DNA of 64,000 bases from Phaseolus vulgaris. Its lineage: Eukaryota; Streptophyta; Magnoliopsida; Fabales; Fabaceae. The notes under the pieces were generated by a model that searched no databases, was not told the origin of the DNA, and saw only the letters and a list, made by a program, of their open reading frames with translations. This document shows, in pieces, positions 22,862 to 33,220 of this stretch. The stretch is taken from assembly GCF_000499845.2 (NCBI RefSeq), contig NC_023755.2, positions 7,756,847-7,820,846 on the forward strand, read 5' to 3'. A program made the position numbers and the translations under genes. The first letter of the stretch is position 1; every line of letters begins with the position of its first letter.

Positions 22862-25800
22862 TCGACGTTCTTAGCCGATATAGATGCAAGGGGATCAACC
22901 TCAATCCACTTGGTGAAGTAATCTACCCTGACCAAGAGGAAATTCGTTTGCCATTTGCCCGAGATGAAGTGACCAATGATGTCGATTCCTTGGAAGACGA
23001 ACGACCATGGGGACACCATGCTGTAGAGTGTCTCGGGCTTGAGATGGGAGAAGGGGCCATACTATTGACACTTGGTGCATTTCTTCATATATTTCATATA
23101 ATCATTCTAGACATTCAGCCAGAAGTACCCGACCCTTAGCACTTTCACTGCCATAGTTCTCGTGCCGGAGTGGCTCCCGCAGACTCCTTCATGGATCTCC
23201 TGTAAGACATATTCTGCCTACTCCTTGGTGATGCACTTCAGTAATGGCTTGGAGTATCTTCTTTTGTAGAGGTCCTAGCTGATCAGGGTGTACTTTGGGC
23301 ATTGTTGCCTCATCGTCTTCTCTTCCTCCGACTTGCACACACTGAGCTCGAGGTATTTTTCAAATGGGGTCATCTACGTTTCGTCCTCGGTCATGGCCAA
23401 ACACTCGGCCACTCCTACATGGCCAAACGCTAGGATTCCGTAGGCTAATTTGTACAATAGATCTATGGTGGCTTTTCTTCTTAGTCGTGTCCAACCGAGA
23501 CAACACGTCGACCCTCTTATTGTTCTCTCTGCGGATATGCTCCACCGTCATCCTTTTGATTTCAATGATGAGGTTGGAGACTGTATGGTAATACCTTTGC
23601 AACAAAGGTTCCTTCACCTTAAACTTCCCCTTAATCTGACCAACCACCAACTGGGATTTGCTTTTACACGTTACTTCGCGAGCTCCCATGTCGTACACCA
23701 AGTTCAAACCAGCGAGGATGGCCTTGTACCCGACTTGGTTGTTGGTGGCCTTGAACTCAAACGTTAATGCCTGCTCGAGAAGGAGGTCGCCCAGACCTTC
23801 GAGGATGACGCCAACCCCACATGTCATCTTGTTAGACGACCCATCAACATAGATAGTCCATCCGATCGACAGATCATGTTGAGGGTTAGCTCGGCTGAGA
23901 AGTCAGCTAGGCACTGGGATTTTATTTTCCCCTTGGCTCGTACCAGATGTCAAACTCTGATAGCTCTACCCACCACCCTATCATGCATCCTGCAAGATCT
24001 GGTTTAGAAAGAATTTTAAAGATTGGGTAGTCAGTTCTTACCACGATGGCCTGATTCTGGAGGTAAGGTTTCATCCGTCTAGCCATCAGAACTAGGGCGA
24101 ACACGACCTTTTTTAACATCTGGTACCTCGTCTCAGCCGTATGGAGCGTTCAATTGACAAAGTATACCAGACGCTCCTCTTTCTCGACCTCTTGTACCAG
24201 AACTACACTTATCGCTTCTTTCGAGACTGGTAAGTACATGATCATCGATTGGTTGGATCTCGGCTTCTGGATAATCGCCGGTGAAGATAAAAAAGCCTTT
24301 AGTTGCTAGAAGATGTCTTCACATTTTTCATCCTAGCAAAACTTGGCTGTCTTCCGAAGAAGTTTCACCATTGGCCAAGTTCGCTCGGCTAGCCGAGGGA
24401 GGAACCTCAAGAGGGCGGTGAGACGATCGATGAGCTATTGCACCTCCTTCAGGTTCTGAGGGCTTCTCATCTCGATTATGGTTCAACATTTTTCTGGGTT
24501 GGCCATTATTCCTCGGTGGGTCAACATGAAAACCAAAAAATTCCCCCTCAATGCTGAACACGCATTTCTCCAGGTTGAGCTTCATATTCGTTCTCTGCAA
24601 TGCCTTTTAGAATTCCTCCAAGTCTTTCACGTGTTGGTCGCACGAATTCAACTTCAGGACTATGTCATCTATGTAAACCTCCATGTTCCCGTCGATCATC
24701 CCTTTAAAGATCTTGTTCATCAACCTCTGGTAAGTGGCCCCAACATTCTTGAGGCCAAACGACATAACCTCGTAGTAGTAGTTTGCTCCGTTCATCATAC
24801 AAGTGGTCTTCTCCTTATCTCTTGGATGCATGCTTATCTAGTTGTAGCTAAAGTATGCATCCAGGAAGCTATGGATATTATGGCCAGCTGCCCCATCCTC
24901 CAGCCAGTCGATGCTGGAGAGCGGGTAAGAGTCCTTCGGGCACGCCTTGTTGAGGTTGGTGTAGTCAATATACATCCTCCACTTGTCGTTAGCCTTGGTG
25001 ACCATGACTACATTGGCCAGCCAGGTAGTGTAGTGGGCCTCTCATATAAAGCCGATCGACAGAAGCTTATGAGCCTCCTCCCTCGTTGCAAACCTCTTCT
25101 CCTCCCCAAGCTTGCGCTTTTTCTGAGTCACTGGTCGCACCTCCTTGTAAACCGAAAGCTTGTGAGTGAAAATATCCAGGCTCACCCCCGACATATCAGA
25201 TGTTGTCCAGGCAAAAAGATATACATACTTCACCAATGCCTGGTGGACCATCTCTGCCTCTGTTGTCGCTATCTATGTTTCCACACTGGTGGTGTGATCC
25301 TCGTCGAGCAAAGGTACTCGACATATGGGGATGGCAAAGCGGGGCGGACCTGCCCGCACGACCCGCCGTCCGCTGGTAAAAACCGCAGGGTGGGTTGACC
25401 CGCAAGTCCACAAACCAAAAAAATATTGACTTTGGCAACAATGGAGTAAATGTTTTGTTTTTCTTCCTTTTTCATTTTGGGGTAGAAAATTACAAGGCTC
25501 ATTGGAGTTATAATTTCCTTAAGAATCCTTTTTGGTCTAGTTTTGAGGATGAAAATACAGGATGTTGGATATGATATTTTTCAAGTAATTTGGAATAAAT
25601 AATAGTGGATATGTTAGGTAGTGGGTAAGTCAAGAATATTGGAAGACTGATACTTGGATTATGTAACATTCAATTAATGTTTTTTGTTGTATTAATCCTA
25701 ATGCCTTTTTTTTACAATTTTTCAAGAGAAAAAGTTAAAAAAAAAATCATTCAATTTCTAAAAAAAAAAAAGAATACGGGCTGACCCACAAACCCGTGGG

Positions 25801-26520
25801 TCAAACCTTATACGGGGCAGGACGGAAAATCTAGCCCGCATTCACTTTACGAGGCGGGTTGGCCGGCTTTGCCAGCCCTATCGGCATAGATCTTTCTTGG
25901 TCTCAAGCCTCGGCTCGGTCGTTCGAGGGTCGAGATTAACCAAAGAAGTTGTATGCTCTCTTCGTTCTGGTTGGACCTCTGCACGGGGACTTCTGTCCGC
26001 GAGAGGGCTTCCCCGTTGGGGTATTGATTGGGGTAGGTATCCTACCGTAGGGGTTCCACCTTCAAGCTTGTTGCGTGCAACCTTCTGATCCATGTGCATC
26101 GTGAGAATGTCCCCCGAGATCGACGGAATTTTTATGGTTAGGTGAGGGGTGGACACGATTGCCCCAATCTATTGATGGACGTCCGCCCGAGCAGGATGTT
26201 ATAAGAGGTGTTGGCATCTATCATCAGATAGTGGATCTTGATGGTTTTGCTCGCCTTACCCTCGCCGAACGTGGTATACTCATATTCTTGAACGTCTTCC
26301 AGTAGAGGATGTCCACCGAACTCACCTAATTCACTAACGTTTTCATGATGGAGAAGTTGGCAATATCAACCATTATAACCATGGGGTCGTCTTGTGAAGG
26401 GTCGACACCCTTGAAGTCCTCGTCGGTGAAAGTGATGGGTGGCATCCTCAGTCGGAAAAAGATGGTGTTCACCTGTTGCACCGCTTTCGGGTGCTTCTTC
26501 CTTACCGTCTTAGAGCTACC
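22862..26520 (-). pseudogene. Tat pol remnant: protease, RT, RNase H, second RNase H, integrase start
   Basis: Read on the minus strand. Protease-end sequence lies at about 26300-25900 (MIDANTSYNILLGRTSIN); the expected catalytic Asp motif upstream is not intact. After the hAT insertion, RT lies at about 25250-24330: the finger region near 25170-24960 (RFATREEAHKLLSIGFI), then EVYIDDIV at about 24680, so the YIDD catalytic motif survives. RNase H lies around 24119-23922 (VVFALVLMARRMKPYLQNQA). The second, archaeal-type RNase H is at 23850-23420 (GVGVILEGLGDLLLEQALTF, MTVEHIRRENNKRVDVLSRL). The integrase core begins at about 23010 (GIDIIGH, LLVRVDYFTKWIEVDPLA) and homology stops near 22862. 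Several stops and frameshifts occur between blocks. Confidence 0.8.
25326..25880. mobile_element. Nonautonomous hAT-type DNA transposon (555 bp)
   Basis: Terminal inverted repeats read TGGGGATGGCAAAGCGGGGC at the left and, reverse-complemented, TAGGGCTGGCAAAGCCGGCC at the right (16 of 20 identical). Plant hAT ends often have the form TAGGG-TGGCAAA. Flanking 8-bp target duplications, TCGACATA (25318-25325) and TCGGCATA (25881-25888), match at 7 of 8 positions; 8 bp is the hAT rule. Subterminal GC-rich inverted motifs (gggttgacccgcaagtcc and gacccacaaacccgtgggtc) surround an AT-rich core with no transposase. It lies inside the Tat pol gene. Confidence 0.85.
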
Positions 26521-26598
26521 TCCCCTAGCGAAGCTCCCGACAATGGTGTTTATGACCTCTCGGCATCCTCTTTCTCCACCTCCTTCCTTTCTTGGAGG

Positions 26599-27391
26599 CT
26601 ATTCTCGCCTCTGCCGACACTCTGGTCGGTGATCATCTTCTCTTGTCCATCGAGAGGTGTAATCCCTCCGCCTGGTTGTTTCCTCCCTCCTCGGAAGAGA
26701 CCACTTCAAACCTCTGCCCCCATGCACAAACTGACGAAAATGCCCAGCTTGGATAAGCTCCTTCATCTTATCCTTAAGCGCCTGACACTCCTTGGTGGTA
26801 TGCCCACTGTTCCTATGGTACTGGCACCTGCGCGACCAGTCGGCTTTCTTAGGGCTCGCAACTCTTCTAGGTGGTGGGATTAGGTTGAAACTCAAGGCCT
26901 CATCTAGAATTTTCCCCTATCAACACTTAAAGGGGTATACGTTGTAAATCGGGGGCCTCAGTTCTCCCTGTGCCTATCCCCACGACTAACAGCAGGTTGG
27001 TTCAGGTGCTCCTTCTTCTTATCCTTCCCCTTCTCCCCGGATTCCTCGGCCTTGGCTTGACTTTTATACCCCCTCAACTCTTCCAGTTGCATATACTTAG
27101 CAGCCTTCTGCCTAAGCTGGTCGAGATCTACAGCTGGCTTCTTGCAGAGACTATTGGAAACGGCCTTAGCCACAAGGTCGTGACCATGTGATGCATGGCC
27201 ATGTCCGGACTTAAAATTCTGGATGTTTAGGGTCACCTTCCTGAATCTTTCCATTAACAGTTGGGAGATTCTGCTTTCTCCTGGCGAATGTTGACGTAGG
27301 TGATAGAGGTCAGGTGATGCGGTCGGCTAGTGGCAAATTGGGTCTCGAACTTGGACGCCAAGGTTTCGAAGCCGTCAATGGAGTTTGGAGG
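26599..27391 (-). pseudogene. Tat gag, C-terminal part
   Basis: This continues the gag frame beyond the solo LTR. It opens with SIDGFETLASKFETQFATS at about 27375, then SITYVNIRQEKAES; a frameshift near 27270 leads into LLMERFRKVTLNIQNF. LDQLRQKAAKYMQLEEL follows near 27125. A Cys/His knuckle-like motif, CQYHRNSGHTTKEC, lies at about 26826-26785. The homologous part of other Tat gags is uninterrupted, so the frameshift and insertion are copy-specific damage. Confidence 0.75.
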
Positions 27392-27396
27392 AAGCC

Positions 27397-28419
27397 TTAT
27401 GTGAGTTGATTTTAGGATTTTTCATTTTATGGTGTGACACTTTACTTAGATTGAGATTTTATGGATTTAAGAGTGAAAACCTGAGGAAAATCCCCACAAC
27501 ACATTAACTTAACCAAGTGGTTAAGTAGATGTGAAGGTTCATTTCACAAAGGCAAAAGGAAAAGACAATTATAAGGTGAAAATGATGCTAGAAGGTTTGG
27601 AATTAAAGAACAAGGAAAAGAAACCAAAATAGAATTGCTAAATGGAAACAAGGAAAACCAAACAAGAACATGATATAAAGAGTAAAAATAGAATGACAAT
27701 GGAAGAATAGATGAAGGAAGGAGAAAGCTTATGTGATGGATTTGAGAAGTGGAACACGCCACTTGGAGTGTGAATTGCCTCCAAGATAAGTGAAGATAGC
27801 CGCCACTTGGAGTGTGATTGGCTTCCAAGATAAGTGAAGATAGCCATTTGAGAGCTCTCAATACTCACAATATAAGACCTAAATGCTAAGAGGAATTCAA
27901 ATCCCACTAACACCTTACACAATTTATGCAGAGTAACTCTTCTTCTATTAATTTCAATTTCTAAAATACACTAGGTAGGCCTCCTATTTATAGGTGAAGG
28001 AGCCTTGGAGAACAAGCTAAAGGGGTAGGATGGGAAAAGGAAAAAAATGGGCAGCCTTAGGGTTTGACTAAGCCAAACCCGCATCATAGGCTTGTCCTTC
28101 TAGAAACTAGGTCAAAAATACCTCCTAAAAGGGCTAGGAACAAGCTAAAATGCTACTCACACCTCCTATTATGCTAATGGTACCTTATTCTAGCCTATCT
28201 TTGCTATTTGGACCCCTAAAGTGAGCCCAATTTAATTACAAACATATTCTATTTTTTAAGAAGACCAAAAGGAAGAACTTCTGATATTTTGGTTTATAGC
28301 TTCTTCTTCTTTTGTTGATTCTTTCTCGAGGCTTGGTGGGGTTTGGCTTTGTATCTTGAGATGATTGACCCTTTTGGGAAGTTCTTGTTGTGTCCTTAGT
28401 CATCTGTCAGTTTGTATCA
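27397..28419 (-). mobile_element. Solo LTR, family A, copy 2 (inside Tat gag)
   Basis: On the minus strand it starts TGATACAAACTGACAGATG and ends ATCAACTCACATAA. A perfect 5-bp target duplication, AAGCC on the plus strand, lies at 27392-27396 and 28420-28424. Removing the insert and one duplicate rejoins the two gag halves, so insertion was clean and later than the Tat element. The element contains a TATA box (ctataaataggaggcc, at about 27980-27995 on the minus strand) and a pyrimidine-rich tract. A 58-bp stretch (cttatcttggaggc... with cactccaagtggcg) is nearly duplicated at about 27745-27845. It is related to 5696-7213. It has no coding capacity. Confidence 0.85.
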
Positions 28420-28424
28420 AAGCC

Positions 28425-28961
28425 TCATGAACCAACTCAAGGACCCTCCCTTCAACGAGGTGGGGAACACTCGGCACAAGACTGCATTGTCCGAGGTGTA
28501 CAAACTCATGTGCGTGGTATACACATCCGTGTTCTCGTCGGGATCGGTCGTCATGTCGTATCGATCCATATTCAGCCCCTTCCACAAAGGTGGAAGTTGC
28601 GCTCCCATCACGTAATCAGTGAATGGGTGCCTCCGAGACACACCCAACGCGTCGAACAAGGGAAAATACCTGTTTGGGTATGACTCACCCACAGTCTCCT
28701 TAGTACGAGTGGGTTTCGGCTCCTCCACAACCTTTGTGCCAGCTGGAGTCGCATCAGGTCTTCCTAGGGGGTTACTAAGCCCGCCAGAGGGGCTCTCCCT
28801 GATCAACTTTCTCTTCATCTCCTTATTCTCTCTCCGGAGGACCAGGATCTCCTCCTCGTTCTTCTTCTTCATCTCATCCATCTCCCTCCGAGAAACATCA
28901 TCAGTGTCATCTGCTCAGCCTCTGACATCTTCTCGTTCATCATGCTTCGTGTAGACACCAT
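28425..28961 (-). pseudogene. Tat gag, N-terminal part
   Basis: The ATG at 28961-28959 opens a short leader (MVSTRSMMNEKMSEAEQM). A frameshift near 28885 leads to the main frame: a charged coiled-coil-like stretch (MDEMKKKNEEEILVLRREN), then capsid-type sequence with LPPLWKGLNMDRYD and RVFPTSLKGGSLSWFMRL. It stops exactly at the solo LTR junction. This is the nucleocapsid precursor of the element and is not functional in this copy. Confidence 0.8.
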
Positions 28962-28990
28962 TTGATCTCTCCCTTCTTTGAATTATCTCG

Positions 28991-29008
28991 GCCCCACGGT
29001 GGGCGCCA
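28991..29008 (-). other. Primer-binding site of the Tat element
   Basis: On the minus strand, immediately inside the LTR (2-bp gap), TGGCGCCCACCGTGGGGC is the tRNA-primer complement found next to Tat-type LTRs. It fixes the LTR inner edge and the element's orientation. Confidence 0.8.
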
Positions 29009-29010
29009 AT

Positions 29011-29708
29011 TGTTCTCGAACGGGGTTGGAGCCCAAAAAACTATTAAACCACTTCTAGGTCAGTTGGTCGGCCTGCACATCACTCCATCCTCTCAAACGA
29101 ACTCCTGCAACTCTCGCTCTTCCACTCCTAATCTCTATGAACTCTAGGTTCGAATGGTACCTGCAAAAGGCACTCCGACACTCAAGTCAAACTTTGGCAC
29201 TCAACACTCAATATTTAGTACTAGATGATTGTGTACCTAATCCTTTGGAATTTGTGCTCTTCATCTCTGTGAACTCTGGGCTCGGATGGTACCTGCAAAA
29301 GGAACTCCGACGCTCAAGACAAACTTCGGCACTTGACACTCAGTATTTAGTACTAGATGATTGTGTATCTAATCCTTTGGAATCTGTGCTCCTCGTCTCT
29401 ATTAACTTTGGGCTCGGATAGTACCTGCAAAAGGCACTCTGATGCTCAAGTCAAACTTCGACACTCGACACTCAGTATTTAGTATTACATGATAGCGTAC
29501 TTAATCCTTTGGAATCTATGCTTATTTATATAATTATTGTGAGCCATTTATTAATGGCTCTGATTAAGGATTTAATATGTAATTAAGAATGCACTATTTA
29601 ATGCTTAATCTTTGATTAGTTCACCAGTCTTTTGCTTGGGTGTGATGGTCTCGATCAACCTGGACCGGATGCTCGACTTCGACTTGGTCGTACGGACCGA
29701 CCGGTACA
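29011..29708 (-). repeat. 5' LTR of the Tat element (698 bp)
   Basis: It is bounded by TGTTCTCGAAC at 29011 and GGTACA at 29708 (TG...CA). The primer-binding site abuts its inner edge. More than half of it is a tandem array of three 132-bp units (29131-29526). Ordinary AT-rich DNA begins directly after 29708. The partner LTR was not found on the other side. Confidence 0.8.
29131..29526. repeat. Three tandem 132-bp units inside the Tat LTR
   Basis: Units start at 29131, 29263 and 29395, at an exact 132-bp period. Landmarks in each are ggtacctgcaaaagg, cactcagtatttagta and aatcctttggaat. Units 2 and 3 are more alike than either is to unit 1. Confidence 0.9.
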
Positions 29709-30281
29709 ATAATAATCAAATTATTAAAAAATTATTTAAATTAATCAAATAATTTATTATAAAAAAACAATTATTTATGTAATAAATAATAATAATTTTA
29801 TTTATTATTTTTTTTATATAATTTTCTTTTTAATATAAAAAAAACAATTTATCAGAATAAAATAAATTTTAAGAAAAATAACTAAAATCATCATATCTCC
29901 TAATAACTTTAACTTTTTTAAAAATAATTAGATAACTGCTTAAGTCAAATCAAAATAGTTTATTATCATGAATTTTTGAATTCATTTTCTCACCGTTAAA
30001 AGTGTGTTGGCAATCAAAGTTATGTTCGTCCTTAATGTTTTTCTTTTTTTTCCTGTTATCAATGAAATCGGGTTTGATGGTAAAAACTTCTAAAGAATGA
30101 AATTATGCTATTCAAACACGACTTATCATTTCTATAAAGTTTTTTCAAGCTGATAAAAAAAAAGTTTTTTCAAATATATCAATTCTCATAAATTTCAAAT
30201 AAAATGAACCATTCCTATAAAAAAAATATTTTAATATTTAATATTTCTAATATACCAATTCAACTCTTATATGCAAAATCA

Positions 30282-30333
<52 letters not shown>

Positions 30334-33220
30334 ACTTAGCAGTTCTCATGATTGTCAAATATTATTTCTCTCTTTAAAACATCATTTTCAATGTTTTGGG
30401 GAGTACCGTTAAGGATGATGAATAGCATTCTTGAATCCAAATCTCAAAAACCAACTTTGAATTCATTGAATGGACTCCTTTTTTCATCTGTTCCCTTATT
30501 TTGGTAAGAATGCATTTAACAGAGAGTTCATCATTCAGTGGAACAATCCATTATTGAGCTCAAACTTTCTAAAGTAGTTATGTCCGGAGATCACAATTCA
30601 TTACATGATAAACAAGATGAATATTTTTTGTCGTGCATCAAATCAAATGGAGAGCAAATATTCGCACAAAATCGCAATGAAAAAAGAGAAGTTTTGATTA
30701 ACACTAATTACAAATAGAAAAGAGACAATGACTTCAACATAAAAGAAAGAAAAGCAGAGAAAAAAAAATATAAAAAAAATTCTCATTTATACAAGAGTAA
30801 AATACATGATGTATATATATAAAAAAAATAGACATAATTATTTATACAAGAGTAAAATACATTGTGTATATATAAAAAAAAAAATAGACGTAATTAAAAC
30901 AGAGGTTGAAACAAACCAGTTTAATAACTTAAAAAAGTGAGAAACAATCGCTTTAATATAATAATATAATTAGTTTTCTCAGTAGCTAAACCTATAGCAT
31001 GGCAACTGAGTTCAACTGTGTAATTCAAATATTCTCATCACAATCTGTTTTAATGGCGTGTTCATTGCAAGTTTACATCACAACTCTTTCAAACAGTGTC
31101 TCACATCAACCAGATACATCGAAATACATAATTTCAAACCTCCACATGTTTATGGTTCCATCAAATTTCTATGCCAAGATTAGTCATGATCATGATGATG
31201 TTGAACAGTGTAAGTGTAATTTCTTGGATATACAAAGCTCAATGTTAGGAAACCTACCAATCTTTTTATTATGGTAAAGACTAGGGTTAGGGTTGGCCAT
31301 GTTCATGGATCCACCCACTTGCATTAATTGTGGTAGGAACTAAAGAAGACTACTTATGATCAAAAGATGTTATGGTTGAGCAAGTCAAAAGAAAGAAAAA
31401 CCCTAAAAACTGAGAGAAATGGTGCAATAATGTCACCCAATAAGCAAGAAAAAGTAGCTGATGTAGCTAACAGCAATTGGAGGAAAAGATGTGACAATGA
31501 AGTCCAAAGTAAGAAAGCTCTACAACATGTTCAACCCACACCAATTGGACCAATAAACACAGACAAGAATAATCATGATGCTTTTACATTATCCATCAAT
31601 GGAATACATTACTATATAATCCTCTCTACCTTCCCCACCTTCCAAAAACCACACCATAAAGTAAGCAATTTTTCATTTGGGAAGAGTTCAATCCATACCA
31701 GTGGTGTTTGTAAAAAGTTCTTTTAATATTCCTGAGTTTGAAAACGTGCTTTCCATCCACTAGCCAGGAAAAATGACCATTGCATGTGTAAATAGATAAT
31801 GCTCTTTTTCTGTTGGATAAAAAAGGAGCTTCAGAATGTGCATAAACAGTAGTATCCATTCATTTTGAATCATAGCATAAAGGTGCAACTTGAAAATGTT
31901 GTTTTGCTTAGGAGAGTGCTTAAAAGGTTACATGCTCAACAGTACAAATGGGCCACATTCTGTACTGAGAAATCTACTAAGCAGTACAAAGAATCAAATC
32001 ATATGAAGTGTTGCCATGATTACAAAAATGTACTATATTTTATTTACTTTTATGTTTTTACTATGCATTTAGGCTCCAATCAATTAACTGCACTATTTGC
32101 ATTATTAAAACTGCTTAGGAAGATATAGGGTGTGTTTCTTTCTTACTAAACTGTTCTGGTTTAAAAAATAGAACAACAAAGAATACTTGGTTGATAAAAA
32201 TAATGTTTTATGACTGTTTTAAGAAATATCTCTTTTTCAATTTTAAAATTTTAAAAAAAAAACTAATATTTCTAATTATTTGGAAAACTTCCCCCTAGGT
32301 ACTTAAAATAAGAAGCAAAAATAAATGAGTTTCTTTTAAACTAATTTATAAAATTAATGTATAAGTTAAGTTGTAAAAGTTGTTTTATATAGTTTCTTTC
32401 AATTTTTATTTTTTTAGATTTAAGTAAGTTTTAAGTCTTTCACAAGTTATTTTATATAAAAAAAATTGTTATATTGATTATCTATTTCTTTAAAAAAAAG
32501 ATATTTATAGTTTGGCCTTGTTATAAAATGTGGGTGTAACTTTTACATTATCATTATTGACGTGTTTATTTTTGTTTTTTTAATATTTAACTTAGAAAAA
32601 CAGAAACGATGTTGTTTTTGGTAAAGGGAATTAGGTTACCACATCTTTGCTTTTATGTGATTTTAATTTTGTCCAAGTTCTTTGTCTTGTGCTTAAGAAA
32701 ACAATTGCAACTTTTTCTCCTCCATCAAACATCATCGAATCTACACCAATTTGTTACATATAATAATAACACCAAACTCTATTTACAACATCAAATCTAC
32801 GAAAGAAATAAGAAAACATGAATCAGAACTTTTTTAATGACAGATTGGAGAGTGAAGAGCTTCTGGATGGTGGTGGCCATTGGAGTGGCAAAATTGAGAG
32901 AAGAAAGGATGTGAATATATCATTTAATTGTTAATAGTGAATGCTACTTATCTGTAAGATACAATAATGTCAATTAGTGATTCACTCAAGATACTAATAC
33001 TAAAATTTAACAACAAACCTCAATACATAATTTACCAATAAACTTCAATACATACGTTAACATTTTCGGTATTTTCAGCAAAAGTAAGCTGATTATATAA
33101 TGATTTTCTTTCAAAGAAAAAACAGAGATAATGTGATTTCAAACTGTTCTATAAAAAATTGTTCCTACTTTCTAACCATAAATGTTTATGTATTATATTA
33201 ACAGAGGTGTGAGTTTGCTC
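29709..33220. other. Intergenic DNA between Tat LTR and REV7
   Basis: 29709-29900 is very AT-rich. An (AT)n microsatellite lies at about 30281-30331. Two 55-bp tandem units (tttatacaagagtaaaatac...) start at 30786 and 30841. The open frames at 30999-31277, 31367-31726 and 31865-32128 show no recognised domain. I considered a noncoding RNA near 31600-31750 (a TATA-like tactatataatcc, then pyrimidine-rich DNA) but see no hairpin or known microRNA. The part nearest 33220 probably includes the REV7 3' UTR. Confidence 0.5.

Larger units (their letters stand above)
19780..29708 (-). mobile_element. Tat-lineage Ty3/gypsy retrotransposon, nested and truncated
   Basis: On the minus strand, in order: LTR (29708-29011), primer-binding site (29008-28991), gag, protease, RT, RNase H, a second RNase H, integrase start, then an ORF on the opposite strand (19780-21222). 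Two RNase H domains and an antisense ORF downstream of pol are known traits of the Tat lineage. The second LTR is not seen, so the left end is truncated or lost and the boundary is approximate. Three later insertions break it: a solo LTR in gag (27397-28419), a hAT-type element in pol (25326-25880) and a copia LTR at the integrase (21522-22802). Frameshifts in gag and pol show it is inactive. Confidence 0.8.

Noticed and set aside
24478..25398. 306-codon plus-strand open frame, the longest outside eEF2
   Set aside because: It is the antisense shadow of the Tat reverse transcriptase on the minus strand, which shows the YIDD motif and conserved RT blocks.
28619..28954. 111-codon plus-strand open frame
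   Set aside because: It is the complement of the Tat gag N-terminal region. The minus strand carries the recognisable gag motifs.
31560..31730. Possible microRNA or noncoding transcript with TATA-like box
   Set aside because: I could not find a stable hairpin or a known mature microRNA sequence by eye. A folding program and small-RNA data would be needed.
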